Of a stretch of 36,007 bases of DNA, positions 25,779 to 36,007 are shown one piece after another. Numbering within the stretch: position 1 is the stretch's first letter; each line of letters starts with the position of its first letter. Origin of the DNA: Actinomyces culturomici (GTDB lineage Bacteria; Actinomycetota; Actinomycetes; Actinomycetales; Actinomycetaceae); assembly GCF_900499005.1 (NCBI RefSeq), contig NZ_LS991316.1, positions 550,056 to 586,062 of the forward strand. The letters run 5' to 3'. The notes under the pieces were generated by a model. The model was not told the origin of the DNA. It ran no database searches and worked only from the letters and a program-made list of their open reading frames with translations. Both the position numbers and the translations under genes were made by a program.

Positions 25779-27308
25779 ATGAACGCCGCACCCGCACCCC
25801 GCACCGATGCGCCGAGGACCTACGCGATCCGCACCCTCGGCTGCCAGATGAACGAGCACGACTCCGAGCGCATGGCCGGACTCCTCGAGCAGGCGGGTCT
25901 CGTGCCCGTCGACCGCGTCCCCGAGGCCTCCGCCCGCGCGACCGATGCGGGCGACATGGGCGCCGACGTCGTCGTCATCAACACGTGCTCCGTCCGCGAG
26001 AACGCGGCCACTCGGCTCTTCGGCAACCTCGGACAGCTCGCGGCCGTCAAGCGCGAGCGGCCCGGCATGCAGATCGCCGTCGGCGGATGCCTCGCCCAGC
26101 AGATGCGCGACGGCATCGTCGAGAAGGCCCCTTGGGTCGACGCGGTCTTCGGCACCCACAACATCGACGTCCTCCCGGCGCTGCTGCGCCGCGCCGAGCA
26201 CAACCGCGAGGCGGCCGTCGAGATCGAGGAGTCCCTCAAGGTCTTCCCCTCGACCCTGCCGACCCACCGCGAGTCCGCCTACGCGGCCTGGGTGTCGATC
26301 TCGGTCGGGTGCAACAACACCTGCACCTTCTGCATCGTCCCGCATCTTCGCGGCAAGGAGCGCGACCGCCGTCCCGGCGAGATCCTCGAGGAGGTCGGCG
26401 CGGTCGTCGCCCAGGGCGCCATCGAGGTCACCCTGCTCGGCCAGAACGTCAACTCCTACGGCGTCGGATTCGGCGAGCGCGGCGCCTTCGCCTCCCTGCT
26501 CCGCTCGGTCGGGGCCGTCGAGGGGCTGGAGCGCGTCCGCTTCACGAGCCCCCACCCGGCCGCCTTCACCGACGACGTCATCGCCGCGATGGCCGAGACT
26601 CCGACCGTCATGCCGAGCCTCCACATGCCGCTGCAATCCGGCTCGGACGCGGTCCTGCGCCAGATGCGCCGCTCGTACCGGCGCGAGAAGTTCATGGGCA
26701 TCCTCGAGCGCGTCCGCGACCGCATTCCCGAGGCGGCGATCACGACGGACATCATCGTCGGATTCCCCGGCGAGACCGAGGAGGACTTCCTCCAGACCCT
26801 CGAGGTCGTCGAGGAGGCGCGCTTCTCCTCCGCCTTCACCTTCCTCTACTCGCCGCGTCCGGGCACGCCCGCCGCGGACCGCGAGGACCAGGTGGTCGAC
26901 GACGTGGCGCTCGAGCGCTACCAGCGTCTTATCGCCCTCCAGGAGAGGATCTGCGCCGAGGACAACGCGAAGCTCGCGGGCACCGAGGTCGAGGTCCTCA
27001 TCTCCGAGGGCGACGGCCGCAAGGACGGCGCGACTCACCGCGTCACCGGGCGCGCACGCGACAATCGGCTCGTTCACGTCGCGCTTCCGACGGGCCTCGC
27101 CGAGGCCGATCGGCCCCGGCCCGGCGACATGGTGACGGCGCGCGTCACGCACGGCGCGCCCCACCACCTCATCGCCGACTCCGCCCTCGACGGGGGCCTG
27201 TGGCGCCTGCGCCGTACGCGCGCGGGCGACGCCTGGGAGCGCCGCCGCGCTCATGAGGAGGACGAGCGCGTCTCCCTCGGGATCCCGACGATCCGGGTCG
27301 GCCGCTAG
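25779..27308 (+). CDS. miaB: tRNA-2-methylthio-N6-isopentenyladenosine-37 synthase
   Basis: MiaB is a radical-SAM enzyme that adds a methylthio group to i6A37 of tRNA, acting on the product of MiaA, which is encoded nearby. The N-terminal UPF0004 domain has cluster cysteines C22, C70 and C104. The radical-SAM motif CNNTCTFC gives C178, C182 and C185. A C-terminal TRAM domain ([12 protein letters not shown] to the [11 protein letters not shown] part) is followed by an extra charged tail of about 45 residues. Length from ATG 25779 is 509 residues. That start is set by the leaderless promoter and by homology; the frame is open further upstream through cinA but that part is not coding. Confidence 0.96.
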   Translation: MNAAPAPRTDAPRTYAIRTLGCQMNEHDSERMAGLLEQAGLVPVDRVPEASARATDAGDMGADVVVINTCSVRENAATRLFGNLGQLAAVKRERPGMQIAVGGCLAQQMRDGIVEKAPWVDAVFGTHNIDVLPALLRRAEHNREAAVEIEESLKVFPSTLPTHRESAYAAWVSISVGCNNTCTFCIVPHLRGKERDRRPGEILEEVGAVVAQGAIEVTLLGQNVNSYGVGFGERGAFASLLRSVGAVEGLERVRFTSPHPAAFTDDVIAAMAETPTVMPSLHMPLQSGSDAVLRQMRRSYRREKFMGILERVRDRIPEAAITTDIIVGFPGETEEDFLQTLEVVEEARFSSAFTFLYSPRPGTPAADREDQVVDDVALERYQRLIALQERICAEDNAKLAGTEVEVLISEGDGRKDGATHRVTGRARDNRLVHVALPTGLAEADRPRPGDMVTARVTHGAPHHLIADSALDGGLWRLRRTRAGDAWERRRAHEEDERVSLGIPTIRVGR

Positions 27309-27310
27309 GG

Positions 27311-27328
27311 CCGATCGACGAGGACGGG
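27311..27328 (-). repeat. Dispersed CTCGTCGATCG element, copy after miaB
   Basis: The plus strand reads CCGATCGACGAGGACGGG, starting three bases after the miaB stop; the GC-rich arm is cut short after the GGG. Confidence 0.6.
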
Positions 27329-27452
27329 CAATCCTCTGAGGTCTCGATTCGGCGACGAATCCGTGTGGCGTTCTCAGGGGCTCTGCGGACGTCTACCGTT
27401 GTCCCGGAGCGGTTGTCACAACGGCGTGACGGCCGCGTCCGCTCGCACGAGC

Positions 27453-27512
27453 CCCACCGAGAGCATCACCTTCACGCGTCGAAAGCATCACTTCTCTTCG
27501 CTGAGGGGATGC
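27453..27512 (+). repeat. 22-bp-spaced GCAT box array (copy 3)
   Basis: GCAT boxes at 27463 and 27485 and GGAT at 27507 are each 22 bases apart, within a block matching 8570-8631. It sits in the 305-base gene-free stretch between miaB and the convergent YbjN-family gene (27309-27613), which otherwise holds only a dispersed-element copy and the shared terminator. Confidence 0.8.
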
Positions 27513-27563
27513 GGGAGCACGACTTCGCGCGGGGATGACGAGCTACCTCTGTCCGCAAGACGG

Positions 27564-27594
27564 CGGTGCCCCCGCGCGTCGCGCGGGGGCACCG
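27564..27594. terminator. Bidirectional terminator between miaB and the YbjN-family gene
   Basis: CGGTGCCCCCGCGC at 27564-27577 pairs perfectly over 14 bp with GCGCGGGGGCACCG at 27581-27594 around a GTC loop. The two flanking genes converge on it. Confidence 0.85.
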
Positions 27595-27613
27595 GTCGTT
27601 CAGAGGCGCCCGA

Positions 27614-28027
27614 TCATTCCGCTCCGGGAGTGACGAGACCGGGGAGCTCCTCAGCGGCCTGGTGGGTCACCCCGACGCCCCGGCGGACGAGCGTGTGGAT
27701 CTGACGATCCGAAAGCCCCTCGCCGACGAAGAAGCGGGTCGCGAGGACGAAGGCCCACCCCTGCTCCGAACGCATCGGGAAGACCGTCGGCTGGAGGTGG
27801 TCGGTGTTCCATTGGTTCGCGATGCGCGCGAGGTCGTAGGCGGAGAGGGACGCGGTGTCCTCGTCCGAGAGCTCGATGCGCGTCTCCACCTGGAGCCAGG
27901 GCGCGTCGGCCGGCTCTCGGTGGAACTGCATGCGGCGGCCGTTGACCTCCGTGAGGACGACGAACTCGGTCGAGCCGTGGGGGAGGCCGTCGCCCTCGAC
28001 GATGCGCTCGATGCGCTCGATCGACAC
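27614..28027 (-). CDS. YbjN domain-containing protein
   Basis: A small cytosolic protein with the YbjN fold, related to type III secretion chaperone-like proteins; the function in actinobacteria is not settled. Recognised from ANQWNTDHLQPTVFPM, ELSDEDTASLSAYDL and the FFVGEGLSDRQI segment. The frame is open upstream to 28192, but that portion would overlap the miaA P-loop. The only reasonable start is GTG 28027 (minus strand), giving 137 residues with SIERIERIV at the N-terminus. Head to head with miaA, with which its 5' end appears to overlap. Confidence 0.82.
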   Translation of the reverse strand: MSIERIERIVEGDGLPHGSTEFVVLTEVNGRRMQFHREPADAPWLQVETRIELSDEDTASLSAYDLARIANQWNTDHLQPTVFPMRSEQGWAFVLATRFFVGEGLSDRQIHTLVRRGVGVTHQAAEELPGLVTPGAE

Positions 28028-29108
28028 GGGCTCGACCTCGACGCCCCACTTCGCGTCCGAGGCCGCCGCGTCCGAGGCTGCTGCGCCCGCGACCCGTGCC
28101 CCGGCCCGCGGCGCGCCCTCGAGCGACGCCGCGCGCCTCGAGCGCCCCGGGGACCTCCTCGTCGCGGTCGTCGGCCCGACGGCCTCCGGCAAGTCCGACC
28201 TCGGCCTCGACCTCGCCGAGTCGCTGCCCGCGGTCCTCGGCGCGGGCCCGGGCGAGATCGTGTCGGCCGACGCCCTGCAGCTCTACCGCGGCATGGACAT
28301 CGGCACGGCGAAGACGCCGGTCGCCGAGCGCCGCGGTAGCCCGCACCACCAGATCGACGTCCTCGACCTCCTCGAGGAGGCGTCGGTCGCCCGCTACCAG
28401 AAGGAGTCGCGCGCCGACGTCGCCGCGATCCACGCGCGCGGCGGGGTCGGCGTCGTCGCCGGCGGATCCGGCCTCTATCAGCGCGCGCTCCTCGACCGCC
28501 TCGACTTCCCGGGCACGGACCCGCGGGTGCGCGCCGAGCTCGAGGCCGAGGCCGAGGGCCCGCTCGGGTCGCGTGGGCTCCACGCGCGCCTCGCCGCCCT
28601 CGACCCGCTGTCGGCGGAGCGCATCGACCCGCACAACGCCCGCCGGATCATCCGCGCCCTCGAGGTCATCGCCCTGACCGGCGAGCCCTATTCGAGCCGG
28701 ATGCCCGAGAAGGTCTTCGCCGCGCCCTCGGTGATGATCGCGATCCGCCGCGACCTCGACGTCCTCGACGAGCGGATCCGGATGCGGACGGAGAAGATGT
28801 TCGCCGACGGGCTCCTCGAGGAGACCCGAGCCCTCCTCGATCTCGGCCTGCGCGAGGCGAGGACCGCCCGCAAGGCGACCGGCTACGCCGAGGCGATCGC
28901 CGTCATCGACGGCGAGATGACGACCGATGAGGCCGCCGAGTCGATCTCCATCGCGACGCGCCAACTCGCCCGCCGCCAGATCAAATGGCTGCGCCCCGAC
29001 GCCCGGGTCCACTGGCTCGACGCGGAGGGGGACGCGCCGCTCCTCGACCGCACCCTCGACCTCGTCCGTCAGACGGTCGACGACGAACTCGGGGCCGCCG
29101 CGCACTAG
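28002..29108 (+). CDS. miaA: tRNA dimethylallyltransferase
   Basis: MiaA transfers dimethylallyl to A37 of tRNAs reading UNN codons; MiaB then modifies the product. The P-loop VVGPTASGKSDLGLDLA, SADALQLYRGMDIGTAK, PHHQIDVLD, GGSGLYQRALLDRLDFPG and ATGYAEA are all present. The conserved domain starts near base 28155. No ATG, GTG or TTG exists in frame between there and ATG 28011, so the start must be ATG 28011, ATG 28002 or further upstream. This gives an Ala/Ser-rich N-terminal extension of about 50 residues that contains a tandem ASEAA repeat. No ribosome binding site or -10 box is evident. Gene identity is certain; the start is not. Confidence 0.93.
   Translation: MRSMRSIDTGSTSTPHFASEAAASEAAAPATRAPARGAPSSDAARLERPGDLLVAVVGPTASGKSDLGLDLAESLPAVLGAGPGEIVSADALQLYRGMDIGTAKTPVAERRGSPHHQIDVLDLLEEASVARYQKESRADVAAIHARGGVGVVAGGSGLYQRALLDRLDFPGTDPRVRAELEAEAEGPLGSRGLHARLAALDPLSAERIDPHNARRIIRALEVIALTGEPYSSRMPEKVFAAPSVMIAIRRDLDVLDERIRMRTEKMFADGLLEETRALLDLGLREARTARKATGYAEAIAVIDGEMTTDEAAESISIATRQLARRQIKWLRPDARVHWLDAEGDAPLLDRTLDLVRQTVDDELGAAAH
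28053..28082 (+). repeat. 2 x 15-bp tandem repeat at the 5' end of miaA
   Basis: Units 28053-28067 and 28068-28082 agree at 13 of 15 bases and encode ASEAA twice in the N-terminal extension of MiaA. Confidence 0.8.
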
Positions 29109-29111
29109 CGT
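29106..29111 (+). promoter_or_regulatory. -10 box of a leaderless dapF promoter
   Basis: TAGCGT lies seven bases before ATG 29119; its first three bases are the miaA stop codon. Confidence 0.5.
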
Positions 29112-29118
29112 GGGCGCC

Positions 29119-30111
29119 ATGAACGAGCAGAGCGCGGCCGGGATCTCCGCGGCCAAGGCCCACGGGACCGGGAACTCCTTCGTCGTCTACGTCGACGCCG
29201 AGGGGACGCGCGATCTCGACGCCGAAGCGGTCGCGCGGATCTGCTCGCCCGCCTTCGGGATCGGCGCGGACGGCCTCATGCGCGCCGTGCGAGCCGACGG
29301 CCGCTGGTTCATGGACTACCGCAACGCCGACGGGTCGCTCGCGGAGATGTGCGGCAACGGCATCCGCGTCTTCGTCGATCACCTGCGCCGCGAGGGCCTC
29401 CTCGACTCCGATCGCATCGAGGTCGGGACCCGCGGGGGAGTGCGGACCGTCGAGGTCCTCCCGGCGGCCGCAGGGAAGGCCGGCCGCGGGAGCGGCGCGG
29501 GGGGCGACGAGGCCGCCGACTACCGCGTCGACATGGGCCCGGCGCGCTCCGACTGCGCCGAATCCGTCGCCGTGCGCGTGCCCGGCCTGGCGGGCGAGCG
29601 CCCCGGGATCTTCATCGACATGCCGAACCCGCACACCGTTATCGCCGTGAGCGCCGACGAGCTCGACGCGGCGATCCTCCCGAGCGTCGACGCGGCCCTC
29701 GCCCCCGAGCCGATGCGGCCCTCCTTCGCGCCGGCGAATCCGCGCGGGACGAACCTCGAACTCGTCGTCGACCTCGGCGACGATCCCGCGATCGCGCCCG
29801 GCACGATCGACGAGGGCGCGACCGGGGTCTGCCGGATGCGGGTCCTCGAACGCGGAGTCGGGGAGACCCTCTCCTGCGGCACCGGGTGCTGCGCCGCGGC
29901 TCTCGCGACGGCGATCCGCCGCGGCCCGTCGGCCCCGCGCCGCTGGCGCGTCCTCATCCCCGGGGGCGAGGTCCGCGTCGACCTCGACGGCGTCCTCGAC
30001 TGGGCCGACGTCGAGCCGCGCGTCACCGGCGCGTCCGTCCTCCTCACCGGGCCCGCGACGCGCGTCGCGACCCTCGTCCTCGACGGGGCGCTCGCGGCCC
30101 CCGCCCGGTAG
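29119..30111 (+). CDS. dapF: Diaminopimelate epimerase
   Basis: DapF converts LL- to meso-diaminopimelate for lysine and cross-linked peptidoglycan. The two catalytic cysteines are C78 in EMCGNGIRVF and C253 in LSCGTGCCAAA. HGTGNSFVV at the N-terminus and DMPNPHTVI are further family segments. Length is 330 residues, a little long because of a Gly/Ala-rich loop near 115-135. ATG 29119 has a leaderless -10 box. It ends at a terminator shared with the converging methyltransferase gene. Confidence 0.96.
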   Translation: MNEQSAAGISAAKAHGTGNSFVVYVDAEGTRDLDAEAVARICSPAFGIGADGLMRAVRADGRWFMDYRNADGSLAEMCGNGIRVFVDHLRREGLLDSDRIEVGTRGGVRTVEVLPAAAGKAGRGSGAGGDEAADYRVDMGPARSDCAESVAVRVPGLAGERPGIFIDMPNPHTVIAVSADELDAAILPSVDAALAPEPMRPSFAPANPRGTNLELVVDLGDDPAIAPGTIDEGATGVCRMRVLERGVGETLSCGTGCCAAALATAIRRGPSAPRRWRVLIPGGEVRVDLDGVLDWADVEPRVTGASVLLTGPATRVATLVLDGALAAPAR

Positions 30112-30114
30112 ACG

Positions 30115-30150
30115 CCGCGCCCCGCCCTCGTGAACGAGGACGGGGCGGCG
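30115..30150. terminator. Bidirectional terminator between dapF and the methyltransferase gene
   Basis: CCTCG-TGAA-CGAGG at 30126-30139 is extended beyond one C-A mismatch by GC pairs (CGCCCCG with CGGGGCG) into a long stem. The genes on both sides converge on it. Its arms resemble the dispersed CTCGTCGATCG element with GAA in place of the palindrome centre. Confidence 0.8.
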
Positions 30151-30168
30151 AACGGGAGGGCAGCGGAT

Positions 30169-30786
30169 TCAGGCGCCGGGGCGGACCTCGATGATCCGGT
30201 AGCCCTTCTTCGACGCGATCTTCGCGGCCGCGTAGCCCTGGGCGTTGAGCCACTCGATGAGGGAATCGGCGCCGAGGTTGCGCTGGACGACGAGATAGGC
30301 GGCGCCCGTCGGGGCGAGCCGGTCGAGCCACGTCGTCAGCAGCGCGTGGAGGGAGTCCTTGCCGATGCGGATCGGCGGGTTCGACCAGATGACGTCGAAA
30401 TGGGCGTCCTCGGCGGCGACGGCGTCGAGCGCGTCGGGTGACGTGAGGGCGCGGACGTTCGGGCAGCCGTTGAGGCCGGCGTTGCGCCGCGTGAGGTCGA
30501 CGGCGCGAGAGTTGACGTCGACGGCCCACACCTCGGCGTCGGGCGCCTCCTTCGCCATCGCCACGGCGATCGGGCCCCAGCCGCAGCCGATGTCGAGGAA
30601 GCGGCCGGAGGCGGGGAGGGCGGGCGCCTCGGCGAGGAGCTGACGGGTCCCGAGGTCGAGGCGCGACGCGGAGAAGACCTTCGAGGAGACGCGCATGACG
30701 AGGTCGTGGCCGCGCGCTTCGATGCGCAGAGTGCGCAGATCGGAGTCGGCGGCCGGCGACTGGTCGGAGAAGTACTGTTCGTCCAC
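30169..30786 (-). CDS. Class I SAM-dependent methyltransferase, RsmC-like
   Basis: A small-domain methyltransferase of the MTS type; relatives methylate G1207 of 16S rRNA. SAM-binding motif I is FLDIGCGWGPIAVAMA, the acidic residue of motif II lies in WAVDVN, and the catalytic motif IV is SNPPIR. Length is 205 residues, corresponding to the catalytic half of E. coli RsmC. The start is GTG 30786, with a leaderless -10 box seven bases upstream. It is divergent from hflX. The rRNA target is inferred from family resemblance only. Confidence 0.88.
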   Translation of the reverse strand: MDEQYFSDQSPAADSDLRTLRIEARGHDLVMRVSSKVFSASRLDLGTRQLLAEAPALPASGRFLDIGCGWGPIAVAMAKEAPDAEVWAVDVNSRAVDLTRRNAGLNGCPNVRALTSPDALDAVAAEDAHFDVIWSNPPIRIGKDSLHALLTTWLDRLAPTGAAYLVVQRNLGADSLIEWLNAQGYAAAKIASKKGYRIIEVRPGA

Positions 30787-30793
30787 GCCCCCA

Positions 30794-30799
30794 AGGGTA
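30794..30799 (-). promoter_or_regulatory. -10 box of a leaderless promoter for the methyltransferase gene
   Basis: On the minus strand TACCCT lies seven bases before GTG 30786. Confidence 0.5.
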
Positions 30800-30905
30800 G
30801 CGGGCGCCCGGGGAGCTTCTCCGCTCTCAGCGCAACGACCGGTGCGCCCGCGCCGCGACGAGTCGGGGCGTGGGAGACTGGGGGGACCCCGTGGAGAGGA
30901 ACTCG

Positions 30906-32433
<1,528 letters not shown>

Positions 32434-32441
<8 letters not shown>

Positions 32442-34368
32442 GCCGACCCGGGACGAGGAGATCCTCGACCGCGTCGTCTCCGCGATGGGCGGGAGCCGAC
32501 GCGACGGCCAGCACGAGATGGTCCGCGCGATCGGCGAGGCCATCGACGCGAAGTCGCACCTCCTCGTCCAGGCGGGCACCGGAACCGGCAAGTCGATCGG
32601 GTACCTCGTGCCGCTTCTCGCGCACGCGGCGGCGACGGGGGAGAGGGCGCTCGTGTCGACCGCGACGCTCGCGCTGCAGCGCCAGATCCTCACGAAGGAC
32701 GCCCCCGCAGTCGTCGACGCGGTCGCGGCCGAGACCTCGGTGCGCCCGGAGGTCGCGGTCCTCAAGGGCTGGTCGAACTACCTGTGCCTCCACCGGGTCG
32801 ACGGCGGCTACCCGAGCGAGGGGACGCTCTTCGAGGGCTTCGAGACCTCGTCGAAGTCGCGGGTGAGCGAACTCGGCGAGCAGGTCGTGAGGCTGCGCGA
32901 ATGGGCGGCCTCGACGGACACGGGCGACCGCGACGACCTCGTCCCCGGCGTGTCCGATCGGGCGTGGCGCCAGGTCTCCGTCTCCAAGCGCGAGTGCCTG
33001 GGGAAGTCGTGCCCGCTCGTCGACGAGTGCTTCGCCCAGGCGGCGCGCGACCGGGCGATGGAGGCCGACCTCGTCGTCACGAACCACTCCCTCTTCGGTA
33101 TCCACTGCACCTCGGAGTCCGACCTCTTCGGGGAGTTCGGGCCGGTCGTCGTCGACGAGGCCCACGAGCTCGCCGACCGCGTCCGCGACCAGGCGTCCCA
33201 GGCGCTCTCCCAGGGCCTCGTGCTGCGGGTCGCGCGAACCGTCCGCTCGCAGGCGAAGGTCGAGTGCTCGGACCTCGAGACCGCGGGCGCCGAGCTCGGC
33301 GCCTCGCTCGCGCCCCTCGAGGCCGGATTGATCCTCTCGCGCCCCGAGGCGCTGGACGAGGCGATCCGCCTCCTCGACGACGCGTCGCGCAGGGCCGCGA
33401 GCGGCGTCCAGGACTCCGGGGCGGATCCGGCGGCGAAGATCCTCGCACGCGCCGCCCTCGACGAGATCCGCGGCTTCGTCGCGGCGTGGTCTCAGGATCC
33501 GGCGACGATGATCGCCTCCCTCTCGCGGTCCGAGGACCGCTCGTCCGAGATCCTCTCGATCGGGCCGCTCGACGTCGCCCCGGCGCTCGGGCTCAAGGGC
33601 TTCGCCGAACGCCCCGTCGTCCTCACCTCCGCGACACTCGCGCTCGGCGGCTCCTTCGACGCGATGGCGCACGACGCGGGATTCATGATGTCGGAGACGC
33701 CGTGGCGAGGCATCGACGTCGGCACCCCCTTCGACCCGGCGGCCCAGGCGATCCTCTACATCGCCCGGCATCTCCCGGACCCCGGTCCCGGCGGCGCCAC
33801 CGACGCCGCGCTCGACGAGCTCGTCGGCCTCGCACAGGCTGCGGGCGGCGGCGTCCTCGCGCTCTTCTCCTCCTGGCGGGCAGCCGAGGCCGGGGCGGCC
33901 GCGCTGCGGGAGCGGACCGACCTCGAGGTGCTCATGCAGGGCGACGAGACCCTCTCCGCGCTCGTCGACCGCTTCCGCGAGGACGAGGACGCCTGCCTCG
34001 TCGGGACCCTCTCGCTCTGGCAGGGCGTCGACGTCGTCGGCTCGTCCTGCCGACTCGTCGTCATCGACCGGATCCCCTTCCCCCACAAGGAGGATCCCGT
34101 GACGAAGGCCCGCTCGATCGACGCCGAGCGTCACGGGTTCTCCGGATTCCAGACCGTTTCCCTCACGCGCGCGGCCCTCCTCATGGCGCAGGGCGCGGGG
34201 CGCCTTCTGCGCTCGCCGTCCGACCGCGGCGTCGTCGCCGTCCTCGATCGGCGCCTCCTCACGAAGAGCTACGGGGCGTTCATCCGGGCTTCGATGCCGC
34301 GGATGTGGCCGACCTGGGACCCCGACCTCGTGCGCGGCGCCCTCGAGCGTCTGAAGGCGCGGAAATGA
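32434..34368 (+). CDS. dinG: ATP-dependent DNA helicase, DinG/XPD-like
   Basis: A superfamily 2 iron-sulfur helicase acting in DNA repair or in resolving R-loops and other structures. Walker A AGTGTGKS is at residues 47-54 and the DEAH box at 241-244. Four cysteines, C118, C188, C193 and C199, lie in the Fe-S cluster position between them. Motifs V and VI appear in LWQGVDVVG and QGAGRLLRSPSDRG. Length is 644 residues. ATG 32434 overlaps the hflX stop, so translation is coupled. No exonuclease domain is present, as in E. coli DinG/YoaA. I see no SOS box in front of it. Confidence 0.92.
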
Positions 34369-34449
34369 ACGGATGACCACACCCGGACGGCCGTTGAAGC
34401 GCGGGGAGGATCTGAGAAGATGGGGAGCAACCTCGAGGAAGGAGCGGTG

Positions 34450-35439
34450 ATGCCTGTCCAGGCGAAGAGTCTCTACCCCGCGAAGTCGGCGGGTCGTCCG
34501 TCGAAGATCGCGATCATCGGCGCGGGAGCGGTCGGCACGGCCGTCGCCTACGCCTGCGCGATGAGGGGCGACGCGCGATCGATCGTCCTTCAGGACATCA
34601 ACAAGGCGAAGGTCGAGGCCGAGGCGCTCGACATCGCGCACGGCATTCAGTTCACGCCCTGCGGCTCGGTCGAGGGCTCCGACGACGTCGAGATCGTCCG
34701 CGGCTCCGACCTCGTCATCATCACCGCGGGAGCGAAGCAGAAGCCGGGCCAGTCGCGCCTCGAACTCGCCGAGTCGACGGTCGGCCTCATGAGGAAGATC
34801 GTCCCCAATCTTCAGAACGTCGCGCCCGACGCGCTCTTCATGTTCATCACGAACCCCGTCGACGTCGTCACTTACGCGGCCCTCAAGCTCACGGGCCTGC
34901 CGCGCAACCAGGTGTTCGGCTCGGGCACGGTCCTCGACACCTCGCGCCTGCGCTACCTCGTCTCCCTCGAGACGGGCGTCGCCACGCAGAACATCCACGC
35001 GTACATCGCCGGCGAGCACGGCGACTCCGAGGTCGCCCTGTGGTCCTCCGCGGAGATCGGGAACGTCCCGCTCGAGCACTGGGGTCCGACCCTCGACGGC
35101 GGGCACTTCGACCTGGCCCTCCGCAAGCGGATCGCGGATGAGGTCGTCCAGTCCGCCTACCGGATCATCGACGGCAAGGGCGCGACGAACTACGCGATCG
35201 GCCTCGCCGCGTCGAACATCGCCGGCGCGGTCCTGCGCGACGAGAACCGGGTCCTCACGGTCTCGACCTTCCTCGAGGACTGGGAGGGCATCTCCGACGT
35301 CTGCATGGCGGCCCCGACGATCGTCGGCCGCTCGGGCGCTGGCAGGGTGCTCAACCCGCCCCTGACGCTCAACGAGCGCGACGGCCTCACCGCCTCGGCC
35401 GAGAGGCTCCGCAAGGTCGCTCGCGACCTCGGGTTCTGA
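34450..35439 (+). CDS. ldh: L-lactate dehydrogenase
   Basis: It reduces pyruvate to L-lactate, regenerating NAD+ in fermentation. The Rossmann motif IIGAGAVGTAVAYA lies near residues 18-31. The substrate-specificity position is Q97 in AKQKPGQSRLEL, a glutamine as in lactate rather than malate dehydrogenases. The catalytic histidine is H190 in GEHGDSEV. ATG 34450 has AAGGAG at 34439-34444, better than the upstream ATG 34420. Length is 329 residues. The long N-terminal stretch before the Rossmann fold and the stand-alone position are unremarkable. A fermentative, facultatively anaerobic life style is suggested. Confidence 0.95.
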   Translation: MPVQAKSLYPAKSAGRPSKIAIIGAGAVGTAVAYACAMRGDARSIVLQDINKAKVEAEALDIAHGIQFTPCGSVEGSDDVEIVRGSDLVIITAGAKQKPGQSRLELAESTVGLMRKIVPNLQNVAPDALFMFITNPVDVVTYAALKLTGLPRNQVFGSGTVLDTSRLRYLVSLETGVATQNIHAYIAGEHGDSEVALWSSAEIGNVPLEHWGPTLDGGHFDLALRKRIADEVVQSAYRIIDGKGATNYAIGLAASNIAGAVLRDENRVLTVSTFLEDWEGISDVCMAAPTIVGRSGAGRVLNPPLTLNERDGLTASAERLRKVARDLGF

Positions 35440-35474
35440 TCGCCCGGCCGCGAGGCCCGCATCGTATCGCGCGC

Positions 35475-35516
35475 AACGCCCGTGGGGGCCGCCGGACGGC
35501 GGCCCCCACGGGCGTT
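35475..35516. terminator. Bidirectional terminator between ldh and lexA
   Basis: A perfect 19-bp stem, arms 35475-35493 and 35498-35516, with a GGAC loop. ldh and lexA converge on it. Confidence 0.92.
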
Positions 35517-35546
35517 CGACGTCGCGAGCGGCGCGACGAAGTACGG

Positions 35547-36007
35547 CTAGGCGAGCGAGCGGAGAACCGTCACGACTTTGCCGAGGATCGTCGCCTCGTC
35601 GCCGGGGATCGGCGCGTAGTCCTCGTTGCAGGGGAGGAGCCAGACGTGGCCGTCCTTCTTCGAGAGGACCTTCACGGTCGCTTCGCCGTCGATCATCGCG
35701 GCCACGATCTCGCCGGGCGTCGCCGAGGACTGCGATCGGACGACGACGAAGTCGCCGTCGAGGATCCCCGCCTCGATCATCGACTCGCCGTGGACCTCGA
35801 GCATGAAGAGGGAGCCGTGTCCAGTCAGGCGCGTCGGCAAGTCGAAGACGTCCTCGACGTACTGCTCCGCGGTGATCGGGGCGCCTGCGGCGATGCGTCC
35901 GACGAGCGGGATCGACGAGCGCTCCTCGTCGACGTGCGCGGCCGGCAGATCGATGGTGACGACGCGGGCGGCGGGGGCCTCCGCCTCGGGAATGGGGGCG
36001 GCGGGGG
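35547..36007 (-). CDS. lexA: SOS repressor LexA (C-terminal part; 5' end beyond window)
   Basis: LexA represses SOS genes, including recA in this window, until RecA filaments provoke its self-cleavage. Read on the minus strand, the frame runs to the window edge, so the winged-helix DNA-binding domain is missing. The visible part has the cleavage site in VGRIAAGAP (Ala-Gly bond), the catalytic serine in [12 protein letters not shown] and the catalytic lysine in EATVKVL, followed by the usual C-terminus ending [12 protein letters not shown]. The apparent start at 35840 is only an internal TTG. The region before the cleavage site is Pro/Ala/Glu-rich linker. Confidence 0.95.
   Translation of the reverse strand, partial: PAAPIPEAEAPAARVVTIDLPAAHVDEERSSIPLVGRIAAGAPITAEQYVEDVFDLPTRLTGHGSLFMLEVHGESMIEAGILDGDFVVVRSQSSATPGEIVAAMIDGEATVKVLSKKDGHVWLLPCNEDYAPIPGDEATILGKVVTVLRSLA

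Noticed and set aside
27855-28001. Extending miaA upstream to 27855
   Set aside because: That stretch is antisense to the conserved YbjN-family coding region and shows no MiaA similarity.
28028-28192. Extending the YbjN-family gene to TTG 28192
   Set aside because: It would run through the miaA P-loop, and the added residues are low-complexity with no family similarity.

Overview
The window is a high-GC actinobacterial chromosome segment, most consistent with an Actinomyces/Schaalia-type member of the Actinomycetaceae. That placement is inferred from base composition (46 of 60 bases are G/C at 6241-6300), the infB-rbfA-truB-ribF-rpsO-pnp order, the clgR-DUF3046-recA-recX cluster, an actinobacterial-type SOS box and many leaderless promoters. 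It is not from a database match. Almost all of it is conserved housekeeping sequence.

Layout. (1) 128-8392: translation and RNA-decay block: infB (5' end missing), rbfA, truB, ribF, rpsO, pnp. (2) 8393-12149: a lower-GC insertion (28-30 of 60 bases G/C in lines sampled inside the exported-protein gene). It carries a NarL-type sensor kinase and response regulator, an exported protein with a glycine-rich hydrophobic C-terminus, and a small membrane protein. It separates pnp from the M16 peptidase gene, which normally follows it in actinobacteria. (3) 12211-16284: M16 peptidase, dapB, a GNAT acetyltransferase and dapA. (4) 16337-22549: RNase J, a PfkB-family kinase, FtsK and a CDP-alcohol phosphatidyltransferase. 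(5) 22718-25768: clgR, DUF3046, SOS-controlled recA, recX and cinA C-terminal domain. (6) 25779-30111: miaB, a minus-strand YbjN-family gene, miaA and dapF. (7) 30169-36007: an RsmC-like methyltransferase (minus), hflX, a DinG-like helicase, L-lactate dehydrogenase and the C-terminal part of lexA (minus, cut by the window edge).

The genes support protein synthesis and tRNA/rRNA modification (IF2, RbfA, TruB, S15, MiaA, MiaB, methyltransferase), RNA turnover (PNPase, RNase J), lysine/diaminopimelate synthesis (DapA, DapB, DapF), DNA repair (RecA, RecX, LexA, DinG-like helicase) and division (FtsK).

Four signals are not explained by the gene list. First, bases 1-127 are an exact copy of 5357-5483, so the first codons of infB belong to the rpsO leader; this is probably an assembly-graph end with k=127, or else a real rearrangement junction. 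Second, a dispersed element of about 20 bp (core GCCCCGNCCTCGTCGATCG) occurs at least eight times in both orientations, both between genes and inside the flexible linkers of TruB, FtsK, HflX, the GNAT protein and the M16 peptidase. Third, an intergenic family of CCGARAGCATYACC boxes is spaced 22-23 bp apart at three loci. Fourth, about ten genes have a TANNNT -10 box 6-9 bp before the start codon, which indicates widespread leaderless transcription.
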